Below are positions 40,254 through 51,986 of a stretch of 64,000 nt of DNA, one piece after another. The stretch lies in the NCBI RefSeq assembly GCF_000022485.1, contig NC_012623.1, positions 1,302,001-1,366,000 on the forward strand. The letters run 5' to 3'. The DNA is from Sulfolobus islandicus Y.N.15.51 (GTDB lineage: Archaea; Thermoproteota; Thermoprotei_A; Sulfolobales; Sulfolobaceae). Under the pieces are notes generated by a model. It was not told where the DNA came from and made no database searches. It saw nothing but the letters and a program-made list of their open reading frames with translations. How positions within the stretch are numbered: the stretch's first letter is position 1; each line of letters opens with the position of its first letter. Position numbers and translations under genes: made by a program.

Positions 40254-40528
40254 AGATTTAGGAGTAACTCCTCATTTATATTCTTATTATTAACCTCTAC
40301 TATTGCATTACAAATGTAAGATGAGATTTTAGTTTTGCATATTATTAGCTTTCTCAATATTCCATTCTTTATTTCTTTATTTACATCCATATATACTAAT
40401 CTTTCTTCATCTTCTGCATGTTTTCTTCTCTTTATTTCTTTATTTACATCCATATATACTACTACTATTTCATTCTCATAGATTACAGAAAAATTTAGAC
40501 CATATATATTATAGTGTGTTACTGTCAT
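40214..40528 (-). CDS. Protein of unknown function with an internal duplication (104 aa)
   Basis: The segment VYMDVNKEIK occurs twice, 21 residues apart, encoded by two 33-bp identical direct repeats 63 bp apart; the insertion keeps the frame. The rest is a mix of strands and a C-terminal helix (NINEELLLNLYNEVVEV). No family recognised. Its start overlaps the stop of the zinc-ribbon gene (ATGA), so they form an operon. Confidence 0.55.
   Translation of the reverse strand: MTVTHYNIYGLNFSVIYENEIVVVYMDVNKEIKRRKHAEDEERLVYMDVNKEIKNGILRKLIICKTKISSYICNAIVEVNNKNINEELLLNLYNEVVEVSEIVI
40366..40461. repeat. 33-bp direct repeat inside the 40214 gene
   Basis: The identical 33-bp copies are 40366-40398 and 40429-40461; the period is 63 bp, a multiple of three, so a 21-codon duplication is probable. 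The 30 bp between them differ from what follows the second copy, so the event is either old or not a simple tandem duplication. Confidence 0.85.
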
Positions 40529-40743
40529 AAAATCGGTACCAACTCAGTCCCACAATATGGGCACTTCCCCTTTAATCCTCTCTTATCTGCTTCGCAGAAG
40601 TATGCTGAATATTTCTTTTCACACTTAGGGCATTTGTAGATAATATCTGTCCCTATTACTAGTTTCCTATTACATATCCTACAATATACTGTTAACCATC
40701 CTAGATGCCCATATGCATTTGAGCCTCTATTTTTAATACTCAT
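40525..40743 (-). CDS. Zinc-ribbon protein (72 aa)
   Basis: Seven cysteines: C21 and C24 (CRIC), C38 and C41 (CPKC), C50, and C61 and C64 (CPYC). Two zinc ribbons can be formed. It is small, basic and soluble, and is probably a nucleic-acid-associated protein. It opens a two-gene unit with the 40214 gene. Confidence 0.7.
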   Translation of the reverse strand: MSIKNRGSNAYGHLGWLTVYCRICNRKLVIGTDIIYKCPKCEKKYSAYFCEADKRGLKGKCPYCGTELVPIL

Positions 40744-40852
40744 CTTATACCCACTACCACTTCATGCAAATTAACTTAAATTTTTATTCTCGACGTTATA
40801 CCTTTGTCTACTTTAAAAGACTTTATAGTCTAAGAAGAGGTGTATTTATTAG

Positions 40853-41374
40853 ATGAACTTAGCATCGTATTATAAGCTAGAACCTTTAAAAATTAACGAT
40901 GTTGTTTTGCTTTATGCTTTACGCAGAACCAAAGAAGCTGAAATCATAGATGGAATTCGTGATTTGGAATCAATAATGCCGGATGAGGCTAATGATGTTG
41001 TAATAATTGAGGGAAGTAATGAGAAATATATCAATGGCAGATTTAATTTAGACTTTCAATTCTCTCGCCCATTAAATGTTATTTCCATAGGTGTTCCTCA
41101 ATTTGCAAATGGAGATCAAGTTCAGATTACAAGAATTGATGTAAATATGAGCGATGTTATTGGTGGAGTTTTGGTTAAAAGAGATTTACCATTTATAGTA
41201 TTCTTTACTCATAATGGTACTAAAATAATATCAATGTCAGATATTAATCCACCTATTCCTGAAAAGAAAGATAGTGTAAAGAGGGCTAAAAAGAAGAAAA
41301 AGAGGAGTAAAAAGCGTGCTAAGAAGTCTAGTTCAAAATCCAAGAGTAAGAGCAAGAGTTCTGGAAAGAGTTGA
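40853..41374 (+). CDS. Conserved protein with Lys/Ser-rich tail (173 aa)
   Basis: The first 135 residues look globular ([54 protein letters not shown]). The last 35 residues are almost only K, S and R, with [13 protein letters not shown] at the end, a disordered and probably nucleic-acid-binding tail. The gene overlaps the DNA glycosylase start by 59 bp in another frame, and this overlap lies in the tail. Family not recognised. Confidence 0.7.
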   Translation: MNLASYYKLEPLKINDVVLLYALRRTKEAEIIDGIRDLESIMPDEANDVVIIEGSNEKYINGRFNLDFQFSRPLNVISIGVPQFANGDQVQITRIDVNMSDVIGGVLVKRDLPFIVFFTHNGTKIISMSDINPPIPEKKDSVKRAKKKKKRSKKRAKKSSSKSKSKSKSSGKS

Positions 41375-41939
41375 CGAATTTAGGTTAAATAATTTATCAA
41401 ATGAGGAAGTGTGGTTTAGGGAACTCACATTATGTTTGCTAACTGCTAACTCATCTTTCATTTCGGCTTATCAGGCCCTAAACTGTTTGGGAGACAAAAT
41501 CTACTACGCTAATGAAGAAGTAATCAGAAGTATTCTTAAATCATGTAAATATAGATTTTATAATTTAAAGGCAAAATATATTATTATGGCTAGGGAGAAG
41601 GTATATGGAAAGTTAAAAGAGGAGATAACGCCTTTAGCTGATAGTGATCAACAATTGGCTAGGGAGAAGTTATTAAACATAAAAGGAATAGGGATGAAAG
41701 AAGCTAGTCACTTTCTTAGGAATGTTGGTTATTTCGATCTGGCAATTATAGACAGACATCTTATAGATTTTATGAGGAGAATAGGTGCGATAGGAGAAAT
41801 TAACGTTAAACATTTATCAAAAAGTCGCTATATATCTTTGGAGAGTGTTTTGAAAAGCATCGCTTTAAATTTAAATATAAGTGTAGGTATATTGGATTTG
41901 TTTATATGGTATAAGGAGACTAATACTATAGTTAAGTAG
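41316..41939 (+). CDS. ogg: 8-oxoguanine DNA glycosylase/lyase, OGG2-type (207 aa)
   Basis: Removes oxidised guanine from DNA and nicks the strand. The helix-hairpin-helix is [20 protein letters not shown] (about 127-146), with the catalytic lysine in GMKEAS, followed by the catalytic aspartate in [10 protein letters not shown]. Length and the short N terminus ([17 protein letters not shown]) fit archaeal OGG2. A GTG start lies inside the tail-coding part of the previous gene. Confidence 0.9.
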   Translation: MLRSLVQNPRVRARVLERVDEFRLNNLSNEEVWFRELTLCLLTANSSFISAYQALNCLGDKIYYANEEVIRSILKSCKYRFYNLKAKYIIMAREKVYGKLKEEITPLADSDQQLAREKLLNIKGIGMKEASHFLRNVGYFDLAIIDRHLIDFMRRIGAIGEINVKHLSKSRYISLESVLKSIALNLNISVGILDLFIWYKETNTIVK

Positions 41940-41984
41940 CAATAAAAAATATAAACCAGTAGTTGTAGTTTGATATGAATCATA

Positions 41985-42104
41985 ATGCAAAACCCTAGTA
42001 TGCTGAAAAGGGAGTTCGAATTTACTCAACTTTTAAGAAAATTAGATCTTATTATTATTTTATTCTCCTCATTTTTCTCAAGCTCATTCTCATCATCATG
42101 TTAA
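41985..42104 (+). CDS. Serine-rich putative leader peptide ahead of serA (39 aa)
   Basis: ATG 41985 to TAA 42102-42104. The last twelve residues read SSFFSSSFSSSC: eight serines and one cysteine, with mostly TCA codons. A TATA-like AATATAAACC at about 41947-41956 places transcription start near 41977, so the ORF would be read at the very 5' end of the transcript. serA starts 36 bp after its stop with its own GGTGGT ribosome binding site. Position and content resemble an amino-acid-sensing leader. Caution: the tract is also a C/T-rich sequence that could simply terminate ogg transcription. Confidence 0.45.
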   Translation: MQNPSMLKREFEFTQLLRKLDLIIILFSSFFSSSFSSSC

Positions 42105-42140
42105 ACTAAATCATATTCTTGAAAATTTCAGGTGGTATGT

Positions 42141-43112
42141 ATGGAAACTATACAGGGTATAAACTCTATAAACAAATTAGATTTCAAAGTATTAATAACT
42201 GATCCAGTAGATCACTACATGATAAAAACTTTACAAAACAATGGATTAATAGTTGACTATAAACCTGAAATTTCAAGAGAGGAATTACTAAAGATAATAG
42301 ACCAGTATCAGGTTTTAGTAGTAAGAAGCAGAACTAAGGTAGATAAGGAGATAATCCGTTATGGGACTAATCTTAAGATTATAGCCAGAGCCGGGATAGG
42401 GCTAGACAATATAGATACAGAAGAGGCATCCAAGAGAAATATAAAAATAGTATATGCAGCAGGGGCTTCTACAGATTCTGCAGCAGAACTAACTATAGGA
42501 TTACTTCTTACAGCAGCTAGAAAACTATATGATTCCATGAATATGGCAAAGGGTGGCATATTCAAGAAAATAGAGGGAATTGAGTTAGCAGGTAAGACTA
42601 TAGGTGTTATAGGATTCGGTCGAATTGGTACCAAAGTAGCTAAGGTATGTAAGGCATTAGATATGAACGTAATTGCGTATGATGTTATCGATATAAAAGA
42701 AAAGGCGAATATGCTTGGAGTCAAGGTAGCTGAAAGTTTAGACGAATTGTTAAAGAACTCAGACGTAATAACCTTTCACGTTACAGTAGGTAAAGACGCT
42801 AAACCAATCCTTAATAAAGATACATTTAATTACGTCAAAGATAATACAATCATAATCAACACCAGTAGAGCCGTAGTAATAGATGGTAAGGCATTACTAG
42901 AATATATTGATAAAAAGCAACTAACTTATGCTACAGACGTTTTGTGGAACGAACCTCCTAAAGAAGATTGGGAGATTAAATTATTGAGACATGAGAGAGT
43001 GATAGTAACTACTCACATTGGTGCTCAAACTAAAGAAGCACAGTATAGAGTAGCAGTAGTCACAACAGATAATCTCATCACTTCTTTAAAAGAAATCGGT
43101 GTTCTCAAATGA
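42141..43112 (+). CDS. serA: D-3-phosphoglycerate dehydrogenase (323 aa)
   Basis: First step of serine synthesis from 3-phosphoglycerate. Start at ATG 42141 with GGTGGT (42131-42136) as ribosome binding site; the GTG at 42132 is inside that site. NAD-binding [11 protein letters not shown] near 150-160, the catalytic arginine in [11 protein letters not shown], the glutamate in WNEPP and the histidine in TTHIGAQT. No C-terminal ACT domain, so no direct allosteric serine control is visible. The stop overlaps the aminotransferase start. Confidence 0.95.
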   Translation: METIQGINSINKLDFKVLITDPVDHYMIKTLQNNGLIVDYKPEISREELLKIIDQYQVLVVRSRTKVDKEIIRYGTNLKIIARAGIGLDNIDTEEASKRNIKIVYAAGASTDSAAELTIGLLLTAARKLYDSMNMAKGGIFKKIEGIELAGKTIGVIGFGRIGTKVAKVCKALDMNVIAYDVIDIKEKANMLGVKVAESLDELLKNSDVITFHVTVGKDAKPILNKDTFNYVKDNTIIINTSRAVVIDGKALLEYIDKKQLTYATDVLWNEPPKEDWEIKLLRHERVIVTTHIGAQTKEAQYRVAVVTTDNLITSLKEIGVLK

Positions 43113-44230
43113 TGCTAATTCCCGGTCCAGTCAATGTTCCTTATAGTGTTCTACAAGCTTCTCTTCATTTAGTGAATCATAGATCAGAGAAATTTAGAGA
43201 AACTGTGAAAACATTAGAGTTTCTGATGAATAAACATTTTGGATCTACTCGTGTTGCACTATTAAGTGGCTCCGGTACCTTAGCTGTAGAATCTATGGTC
43301 TATTCAATGGTAAAAAGAGAGGAGAAAGTATTAACATTCCCTTATGGTGAGTTCGGACACAGATTAAAAGAATCGTTAGTTAGACGTGGAGCAAAGGTAA
43401 TTAGTTACGAGAAAAAAATAGGGGAATCCTTTACACTTGAGGAAATAAAAAAGGCTATTGAGGAAAATAAAGACGCTACTACAGTAGCGTTAGTTCATAA
43501 TGAGACTAGCACGGGTATAGCATTTAGAGACCTTCAAAAGATAGCTGATGTTGTAAAAAGTGCAGGATTAAAGCTTCTTATTGATTCAGTATCAGGGTTT
43601 GCTGCCTATCCGCTATATGTTAATCAGTGGAAAATTGATTGTGCAGTAACTGGCAGCCAGAAAGCTTTAGCAAGCATACCTGGGGTAGGATTCGCTGCGT
43701 TGTCTGATGAGGGCATGAATGAATTGGTAGAATCCGATTTACCTAGTTATCTAGATTTATCACTTCATTTAAAGTTTCAAGATAAAGGAGAGACACCATT
43801 TACTCCTACGGTAGGAGCATTTTTTGCTTCTAGAAGGGCTGCTGAATTACTGGATAAAGAAGGAATAGAAAATAGATGGAAGAGGCATGAAGCTTGTGCA
43901 AGGTATTTAAGGCGAGTAATGTCGACGATGGGATTTAAATTGTTAGGCAATGATGCTAATTTCTCCAACACGGTAGTTGCAGCGTTTCCTCCTATTCCTT
44001 TAGATACATTTATGTCAGAGCTAAAGAAGAGAAATATTGAGATTACTAAGGGTATGGGTGAATTAAGGGATAGAATAGTAAGAATAGGGATTTTAGGTGT
44101 AGTTGATGATAGAGCAATTAGAAGATTAGTTAATAGTATAAGTGAAATAATTAAAAAGAATGTTGAGTTTGAAATTCCAAAAGAATGTGAGTTGCCGGAA
44201 GAGTTAAAAGTTGAAGTTTTATGGGATTAG
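43109..44230 (+). CDS. Serine/alanine-glyoxylate-type aminotransferase (373 aa)
   Basis: Class V PLP aminotransferase. PLP lysine in [12 protein letters not shown] (near residue 190), with the start [17 protein letters not shown] and [14 protein letters not shown]. Because its start overlaps the serA stop (ATGATG), it most likely provides the transamination step of serine biosynthesis or uses serine as donor. The exact substrate cannot be read from sequence. Confidence 0.88.
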   Translation: MMLIPGPVNVPYSVLQASLHLVNHRSEKFRETVKTLEFLMNKHFGSTRVALLSGSGTLAVESMVYSMVKREEKVLTFPYGEFGHRLKESLVRRGAKVISYEKKIGESFTLEEIKKAIEENKDATTVALVHNETSTGIAFRDLQKIADVVKSAGLKLLIDSVSGFAAYPLYVNQWKIDCAVTGSQKALASIPGVGFAALSDEGMNELVESDLPSYLDLSLHLKFQDKGETPFTPTVGAFFASRRAAELLDKEGIENRWKRHEACARYLRRVMSTMGFKLLGNDANFSNTVVAAFPPIPLDTFMSELKKRNIEITKGMGELRDRIVRIGILGVVDDRAIRRLVNSISEIIKKNVEFEIPKECELPEELKVEVLWD

Positions 44231-44245
44231 AGAGGGGATGGAATT

Positions 44246-44509
44246 TTGTCCCAGGATTTACGTTTTAATGAAGTTTTTGTTTCTCTATGGCAGAATAAAC
44301 TAACTAGATACGAGATTGCCAGAGTAATAAGTGCTAGAGCATTACAACTAGCCATGGGTGCACCAGCCTTAATTGATATAAATAACATAAGTTTGACTGA
44401 TGTTATTAGTATAGCTGAGGAGGAGTTTAAGAGAGGAGTTCTTCCAATAACTATTAGGAGAAGATTACCAAATGGAAAAATAATTTTATTATCTCTTAGA
44501 AAGAGTTAA
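44246..44509 (+). CDS. rpo6: RNA polymerase subunit Rpo6 (RpoK) (87 aa)
   Basis: Small, conserved subunit holding the polymerase together, equal to eukaryotic RPB6 and bacterial omega. The core is [25 protein letters not shown] (split as [16 protein letters not shown] and MGAPALI) and then [20 protein letters not shown] start after a GGGATGG stretch; it follows the aminotransferase by 15 bp and precedes topA by 5 bp, so all may be cotranscribed. Confidence 0.95.
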   Translation: MSQDLRFNEVFVSLWQNKLTRYEIARVISARALQLAMGAPALIDINNISLTDVISIAEEEFKRGVLPITIRRRLPNGKIILLSLRKS

Positions 44510-44514
44510 ATAAG

Positions 44515-46548
44515 ATGAATTTATGTAATGTAAACAACTATTACCTTATAATTGCAGAAAAGTCAAAAGCAGCTAAAAAAATTGCTGAAGCTCTTTCAGA
44601 GAAACCTATTTTATGTAGAAAATACAACGTTAACTATTGGATAATAAAAGATCATGATAACAATAAATATGTTATTGTCCCTGCGGCAGGACATCTTTTT
44701 GGGTTACAAGGGAAGAGTGGTTTCCCTGTATATGATGTCGACTGGAAACCTTTATGGGAGATTGATAAGAATAGTTATTACACAAAAAGGTACTATCAAC
44801 TTATCTCGTCTCTTAGCAAGTACGCTTTAGGCTTTATCAATGCATGTGATTACGACATAGAAGGTTCTGTAATTGGCTATTTAATAATCAAATATCTGGG
44901 TGATACTAAGAAGGCTAAACGAATGAAATTTTCAGCGCTGACTAAAAGTGACATATTATTGGCATTTAGAAATGTGTCTACATTAGATTACGATATGATA
45001 AACGCTGGAGTAGCTAGGCATAAAATTGACTGGTTATGGGGAATTAATGTTAGTAGAGCTCTTATGATTTCTTTACAAGATTTCGCAAAGAAAAGAGTGA
45101 TATTAAGTGCGGGCAGGGTTCAAAGCCCAACTCTCGTCCAAGTTGTCAGCTCGGAAATTGAAAGAAACCTATTTATTCCATTACCTAAATTCACTGTTTC
45201 AGTTATTGTAAAAATTAAAGATTATTCACTGAATATTAAGATAAATAAAGAATTCGAAAAACTTGCTGAAGCAAACGAATTTTTGAATAGATTAATAAAT
45301 AAAACCGTAAAAGTTACGCAAGTTGAAAATAAGATTAGAATATTAGAAAGACCTCCTCCATTTAATCTCACTGATCTCCAAGTAGAAGCTGGCAGAATAT
45401 ATGGTATATCTCCATATAACGTAGAACGTATAGCAGAAGATCTTTATTTGGACGGATTAATAAGTTACCCAAGAACTAATAGTCAAAAAATACCTTCAAC
45501 TATTAATATTTACAATATAATCAAAGGTTTGGAGAATAGTTCGTATAGAAAGCTAGTTAATTTAGTGAGGAAAATTACAGGAGGGAAATATATAGTTAGG
45601 CAAGGCGTTAAGGACGACCCCGCACATCCCGCAATTCACCCTACTGGCGAATCTCCTAAAAATTTACCTAATAACAAATTCAAGATATATGACCTAATAG
45701 CAAGAAGATTTTTGGCTTCAGTATCTGCCGATGCTAAACTATCAAACACTATTTACACCTTGAAAGTGGCTGATTTTCCCTTAGAGTTCTCAGTCTCATA
45801 TACAAAAATACCAGAGAGAAATTGGCTAGATATATATCACTTTCATAATGTAAGAGAAGATAATCCAATACTTCTCTCAAAAGGTGATGAGGGTATAATT
45901 TCAGATGGAAAAGTAAATATTAGTTTAAGTAAACCCACTTCTAGATATACAAAGGTTTCATTACTTAAATGGATGGAATCTTCTGACTTAGGTACAGAGG
46001 CTACTAGAGGAAGAATAATTGAGATCCTAGTGAAGAGGAGATATTTGACTAGTAACGGGCGCTATATAGTCCCGACAAAATTAGGTTTCTATATTGCTGA
46101 GCTATTAAACAAATTTTTCCCGGATATAGTTGATGTTAGAATGACTGCAGATATGGAAAATAAATTAGAAATGATAAAGACTGGCAAAATTTTAGAAAGC
46201 GAGGTTATTAAAGAAAATATAGAAAAATTAAATAAATTTATAGAGGAATATAAGGCAAATAAAGATAGAGTAGGAGAGTCCTTAGCTAAAGCTTTAGGCC
46301 TCATAAAAATTGTAAAGTGTAAATTTTGTGATCTGGAGCAGTATAAGGATGGATTATGTAAATATCACTATGAAGCCAAAACTAAGCTTTTAGATGCTGT
46401 GAGAATTTGGGAGGAAAGGACAAAATACGATCATAAAAAGATTTTAAAGAGAATCAGTAGTAGTAAATCAACGGGTAAATACGTAAAAGATATAGTAACT
46501 TACATGCTTAACATGAATGATGAAAGTCATGCCAATCTGAAAAGATGA
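44515..46548 (+). CDS. topA: DNA topoisomerase IA (topoisomerase III type) (677 aa)
   Basis: Relaxes or decatenates DNA by single-strand passage. TOPRIM domain: [19 protein letters not shown] at the start and [15 protein letters not shown] near 115-130. The catalytic tyrosine is in [11 protein letters not shown] short C-terminal zinc element ([18 protein letters not shown]) follows. This is the third type IA enzyme of Sulfolobus, separate from the two reverse gyrases. Its end faces cdvC, 25 bp away. Confidence 0.94.
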   Translation: MNLCNVNNYYLIIAEKSKAAKKIAEALSEKPILCRKYNVNYWIIKDHDNNKYVIVPAAGHLFGLQGKSGFPVYDVDWKPLWEIDKNSYYTKRYYQLISSLSKYALGFINACDYDIEGSVIGYLIIKYLGDTKKAKRMKFSALTKSDILLAFRNVSTLDYDMINAGVARHKIDWLWGINVSRALMISLQDFAKKRVILSAGRVQSPTLVQVVSSEIERNLFIPLPKFTVSVIVKIKDYSLNIKINKEFEKLAEANEFLNRLINKTVKVTQVENKIRILERPPPFNLTDLQVEAGRIYGISPYNVERIAEDLYLDGLISYPRTNSQKIPSTINIYNIIKGLENSSYRKLVNLVRKITGGKYIVRQGVKDDPAHPAIHPTGESPKNLPNNKFKIYDLIARRFLASVSADAKLSNTIYTLKVADFPLEFSVSYTKIPERNWLDIYHFHNVREDNPILLSKGDEGIISDGKVNISLSKPTSRYTKVSLLKWMESSDLGTEATRGRIIEILVKRRYLTSNGRYIVPTKLGFYIAELLNKFFPDIVDVRMTADMENKLEMIKTGKILESEVIKENIEKLNKFIEEYKANKDRVGESLAKALGLIKIVKCKFCDLEQYKDGLCKYHYEAKTKLLDAVRIWEERTKYDHKKILKRISSSKSTGKYVKDIVTYMLNMNDESHANLKR

Positions 46549-46573
46549 GGTAAACTCTGGGGTAACTGAGTTC

Positions 46574-47692
46574 CTATAATGCCTTAAACTTCTCTGTCCA
46601 CGCCTCATAAGCCTTTATTAATTCTGGATTAACACTTGGCATTCTGACTTTTAATATATCCTTAAAGTCCTGGAGTGTAATTGTTCTTGGTTCACCTAAA
46701 TTATTCTTAAACATTTCTTTGACAACTTTTATATGTGCAGCTTGAACTATATCCCTAATATCGCTCGCCGTGTATCCTTCAGTTAATTTGGTTAACTCTT
46801 CTAGGCTTACCTCAGTATCCAATTTAATCTTCGAAGTATAATATTTGAATAGCGATAATCGTTGTTCATAATCAGGTAATGGTACATATATTCTTTTTTG
46901 AAATCTTCTTAAGAAGGCTTCATCTAACCTCCAAGGCTTATTTGTAGCACCTATAACATATACTTTATAGTTTTCTGATTTGTCCAAAAGCCCATCCATT
47001 TCCTTCAGAAATTGATTTCTTACTCTTGCTTCTCCTCCTACCTCAGTAGAGTAAACTCCTAGCAATGCGTCTAGCTCATCTATAAATATTATAGTAGGCT
47101 TGTTTTGCTTTTTAGACTCTTCCCTAGCCATTTTGAATACATTTGCTACATTTTTTTCAGCTTCTCCTAACCACTTTGACATTACTGACGCAGCATCTAG
47201 TTGTATGAAAATGGAGTCTATCTCATTTGCTACTGCTGCAGCTATCATAGTTTTACCACAACCTGGAGGACCATATAGCAAAATTCCTCTTGGCCAGCCT
47301 AAGGGGAATAAATCTGGTCTCTTAGTTGGGTATATTATTGCTTCTCTTAATGCCTCCTTCACATCATCTAAACCAACTATATCTTTAAACGAGACCTTTG
47401 GTTTCTCGGTAACTACCACTTCCTCAGGTGTAGTTGTACCATCTCCTCCACCATCACTAGAGGCTGGCAAGACTTTTTCCAGATAACTTATTCTTTTCTT
47501 GTACTCATTAATCATCTGCTCATACGCAGTTCTCGCTACTGATTCTGGATAAAGGACTATGATCTGGCTCAAAACCTCTATGGCTTTCTTATAATACGTT
47601 ATTGCATCCTCTACCTTACCCTCCTTATCAGCTTTTACTGCAAGGATAGCATATTTTCTAGCCATATCTTCTAGCATTACTTGAGCACTCAT
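46574..47692 (-). CDS. cdvC: CdvC, Vps4-like AAA ATPase (372 aa)
   Basis: Disassembles ESCRT-III filaments during cell division. N-terminal MIT domain (1-75) with an [14 protein letters not shown] helix, then the AAA module: Walker A GPPGCGKT (141-148), Walker [11 protein letters not shown] (201-210), and the second region of homology [20 protein letters not shown]. It ends in a Vps4-like C-terminal helix ([11 protein letters not shown]). It is the last gene of cdvA-cdvB-cdvC and is 15 bp downstream of cdvB. Confidence 0.97.
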   Translation of the reverse strand: MSAQVMLEDMARKYAILAVKADKEGKVEDAITYYKKAIEVLSQIIVLYPESVARTAYEQMINEYKKRISYLEKVLPASSDGGGDGTTTPEEVVVTEKPKVSFKDIVGLDDVKEALREAIIYPTKRPDLFPLGWPRGILLYGPPGCGKTMIAAAVANEIDSIFIQLDAASVMSKWLGEAEKNVANVFKMAREESKKQNKPTIIFIDELDALLGVYSTEVGGEARVRNQFLKEMDGLLDKSENYKVYVIGATNKPWRLDEAFLRRFQKRIYVPLPDYEQRLSLFKYYTSKIKLDTEVSLEELTKLTEGYTASDIRDIVQAAHIKVVKEMFKNNLGEPRTITLQDFKDILKVRMPSVNPELIKAYEAWTEKFKAL

Positions 47693-47707
47693 CTACATAA
47701 CCCCCTA

Positions 47708-48493
<786 letters not shown>

Positions 48494-48505
48494 TCACTAG
48501 TTTAG

Positions 48506-49336
<831 letters not shown>

Positions 49337-49399
49337 GGAATATTATGTGACGAAGCTTAAAAAGCATAGTGAACATTAATTATTATTTCGAATAGAGTT

Positions 49400-49651
49400 A
49401 TGTCAACTCAAGCTCTTAGTAATATATCCTCGCAGCTTTCTCATCTAGTAGGCAACCTGAACATAGAGCCAATAAGCTATATACTAGTTCTTATAGGCTT
49501 CGCTCTTTTGCTTATTATTATAATAGGTGGTATAATTTATGGTTTAACGAAGGCAGCTAGAGCAGTGCCATCAATGTCAACTAAGGAGTTCATATTGTTC
49601 TTACTAGGAATAGCAATTTTCCTTGTAGTGTTAGGGATATTATTGCCTTAA
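49400..49651 (+). CDS. Two-helix membrane protein divergent from cdvA (83 aa)
   Basis: Two hydrophobic segments: about 28-50 ([21 protein letters not shown]) and 62-82 ([20 protein letters not shown]), with a short charged loop [13 protein letters not shown] between. The N terminus is polar and Ser/Asn-rich. It is divergent from the guide RNA and the cdvABC operon. Function unknown; its end overlaps the end of eno by 4 bp. Confidence 0.65.
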   Translation: MSTQALSNISSQLSHLVGNLNIEPISYILVLIGFALLLIIIIGGIIYGLTKAARAVPSMSTKEFILFLLGIAIFLVVLGILLP

Positions 49652-50907
49652 AGATAAAAATATTTTCCTCCATATTCCAATCCAAATTTATTTTCTATTT
49701 CTAACAGTTTATTATATTTGCTAGTTCTTTCTCCTCTTGCTGGTGCACCAGTCTTTATGAAATCTGATTCAATTCCCACTGCAAATTCTGCTATGAAATT
49801 GTCTTCCGTCTCTCCACTTCTATGACTAGTTACTAACTTTATTGAGTTCCTTCTAGCAAGATTAGTAAATTCAAATGTTTCAGATATTGTACCGACTTGA
49901 TTAGGCTTAACTACAACACCTTTAGTTGATCTCTTTTCTATACCTATTTTTAGATATTTTATATTCGTAGTATATAGGTCGTCTCCGATGACGATTGTTG
50001 AATTTAGTTTATTTTGTAGTTCACCGAACATATCAAAAGAATTCTCTTCGAATGGATCTTCTAAGTACACTATGGGATATTCTTTAGCTAAGTCGAGGTA
50101 AAATTCAAGTAATTGAGTGGGATTCAATTCTTTGCCATCTATTATATATTTCTCTTTCTTAGGATCGTAGAAATCACTTGCTGCAGGGTCCATTCCCATA
50201 TATATTTTTCCTTGATAGCCTGCGTTATTTATTGAAGTATATATCAGATCTAAGGCCTCTCTAGTCTCTTCTAAAGGTGGAGAGAATCCTCCTTCATCTC
50301 CAACTGCTGTGTAAATTTTACCATATCTCTCTGATATTAGCCCTTTTAGATTTCTATATACTTCTATGGCAGCGAAAAAAGCTTCTTTAAAAGTATTAAA
50401 CTTAATTGGTAATATGATAAATTCTTGTATTTTTAGCTTATTTCCAGCATGTAAGCCGCCATTTATTATATTGAGTAAAGGTATTGGGATTTTAGGTAAT
50501 CGAGGCCCAGCTATGTATTTAAAAACCTCTAGGCCCAAGGCCTTAGAAGCTGTTTTTAATGCAGCTATGGATGTTGCAATTATTGTGTTTCCTCCTAATT
50601 TAGACTTATTCTCAGTGGAGTCTATATCTATTAGTATTTTGTCGATTATACCTTGTTCTCTTACATCGATTCCGTGTAACGCAGGATCTATTATGTAATT
50701 TGCAATATCCACGGCTCTCTTCACCGTAAGCCCATTTTCATCCCTGACTTCGATTGCCTCTCTTGTTCCTTTAGAAGCTCCTGCTGGCGCATCCCCAAAG
50801 GATTCAACACCGTCATTAGTTCTTACAAAAACTCTTATGGTGGGATTGCCCCTAGAATCTATGATTTCTAATCCCTTAACCTTCTCTATGGAAAAACGGT
50901 TAATCAT
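49648..50907 (-). CDS. eno: Enolase (419 aa)
   Basis: Interconverts 2-phosphoglycerate and PEP. Motifs: [13 protein letters not shown], the catalytic glutamate region GDEGGFSPP, metal ligands in [23 protein letters not shown] and [10 protein letters not shown], the general-base lysine in VVKPNQVGT and [13 protein letters not shown]. Length is typical. It supplies PEP for ppsA/glycolysis. Its start is 29 bp from the divergent gene at 50937. Confidence 0.97.
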   Translation of the reverse strand: MINRFSIEKVKGLEIIDSRGNPTIRVFVRTNDGVESFGDAPAGASKGTREAIEVRDENGLTVKRAVDIANYIIDPALHGIDVREQGIIDKILIDIDSTENKSKLGGNTIIATSIAALKTASKALGLEVFKYIAGPRLPKIPIPLLNIINGGLHAGNKLKIQEFIILPIKFNTFKEAFFAAIEVYRNLKGLISERYGKIYTAVGDEGGFSPPLEETREALDLIYTSINNAGYQGKIYMGMDPAASDFYDPKKEKYIIDGKELNPTQLLEFYLDLAKEYPIVYLEDPFEENSFDMFGELQNKLNSTIVIGDDLYTTNIKYLKIGIEKRSTKGVVVKPNQVGTISETFEFTNLARRNSIKLVTSHRSGETEDNFIAEFAVGIESDFIKTGAPARGERTSKYNKLLEIENKFGLEYGGKYFYL

Positions 50908-50936
50908 ATTTACTGAAGCGAATTAGTAATAATTAA

Positions 50937-51245
50937 ATGTTAACTCCTAGCATGGCCTCGATAGTGTTTTTAGCATATGGTTTACTTTCCCTCATTTTCT
51001 CTAGATTTTTAAAAGATAAAATAAGTAACGAACGACTATTTCTAGTTGCATGGTCTTTAGCACCTCATCTGGTAGGTTTAACATACTCATCTTCTGTTTT
51101 AATTACACTGCTGGTTTTGATGTCTTTATGCATTAATTTATTTATTGTTTATAAAGGGAAGTTTAGAATTATATACTCAGGAGTTACGTTCTTATTTATG
51201 GCAGTAATTATACAGATATTTATTAATCCTTTAACTGGATTATAG
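50937..51245 (+). CDS. Small membrane protein (102 aa)
   Basis: Three or four hydrophobic stretches (ASIVFLAYGLLSLIFS, LFLVAWSLAPHLVGL, VLITLLVLMSLCINLFIVY split over residues 58-76, FLFMAVIIQIFI). No catalytic motif. It is the first gene of a short run with the zinc-ribbon and signal peptidase genes. Function unknown. Confidence 0.65.
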   Translation: MLTPSMASIVFLAYGLLSLIFSRFLKDKISNERLFLVAWSLAPHLVGLTYSSSVLITLLVLMSLCINLFIVYKGKFRIIYSGVTFLFMAVIIQIFINPLTGL

Positions 51246-51250
51246 AACTG

Positions 51251-51580
51251 ATGCCAAAAAAGAAACAATTTGACCCATACGTTTGTCCAAATTGTGGGAC
51301 AAAGGTAGAGAAGGCACAGAAAACATGGCAGCTAGTTTCACCTCTTCCAGATTCTTACGGCAGAATTACAATAACAGTTATGGGTTCTTTTGTTTGTCCG
51401 AATTGTGGCCATAAATGGAAATCTGTGGTGTCTAAGATAAAGGCGGGAGGTTCTTCGGTAGAGATTGAAGGTAAGAAGGGCGTTAAGAAAATACAATCTA
51501 AGGATTCTGAGGAAAAAGCTAATGAAGGGGAGGTTATAGAATTAGACTTAAGTGATTTAGATGAAGATGAAGAAGAGTGA
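51251..51580 (+). CDS. Zinc-ribbon protein with acidic tail, Elf1-like (109 aa)
   Basis: Two CxxC pairs enclose a beta-rich segment: CPNCGTK near 12-15 and CPNCGHK near 50-53, with a basic N terminus (MPKKKQFD). The C-terminal tail is nearly all D, E and L. This is the layout of transcription elongation factor Elf1 and other polymerase-associated ribbons, though the identity is not certain. Its tail overlaps the start of the signal peptidase gene by 20 bp. Confidence 0.65.
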   Translation: MPKKKQFDPYVCPNCGTKVEKAQKTWQLVSPLPDSYGRITITVMGSFVCPNCGHKWKSVVSKIKAGGSSVEIEGKKGVKKIQSKDSEEKANEGEVIELDLSDLDEDEEE

Positions 51581-51986
51581 TATAATCATTATTTTATTTA
51601 TTGCATTGATATATATTTTAATGTTTTCTAACATCGTACAAAGTGCGAGCGTAGAAGGAGTTTCAATGTATCCCGTATTTCAAAACGGTGCATTAACTTT
51701 TTACGTTAAACCAATTTCCATTAATGTAGGTAATGTGATAATATATAAATCTCCGTATTTTAATAACTACGTAATTCACAGAGTGATAGCTACAGATAAT
51801 GGTTATTATATTACTCAAGGTGTAGACAAAATAACTAATCCGATACCAGATAATAGGATTGGACTAGAACCAGCTAGTGGTATACCGAAAAATTTAGTGG
51901 TAGGGAAGATAATAGAGTTTGGTAATTTTACATTTTCAATACCTTATCTTGGATACATATCCATACTTTTCTCATCTATTATTTAA
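51561..51986 (+). CDS. Signal peptidase I, archaeal Sec11 type (141 aa)
   Basis: Removes signal peptides from exported proteins at the membrane. One N-terminal membrane anchor (about 7-27), then the catalytic serine S35 in VEGVSMYPVF and the histidine H73 in YVIHRVIA, which replaces the bacterial lysine. A DNRIG segment near 100 is box E-like, and a hydrophobic C terminus may be a second anchor. Small but normal for crenarchaeota. The end overlaps convergent gcvPB by 8 bp. Confidence 0.9.
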   Translation: MKMKKSDIIIILFIALIYILMFSNIVQSASVEGVSMYPVFQNGALTFYVKPISINVGNVIIYKSPYFNNYVIHRVIATDNGYYITQGVDKITNPIPDNRIGLEPASGIPKNLVVGKIIEFGNFTFSIPYLGYISILFSSII

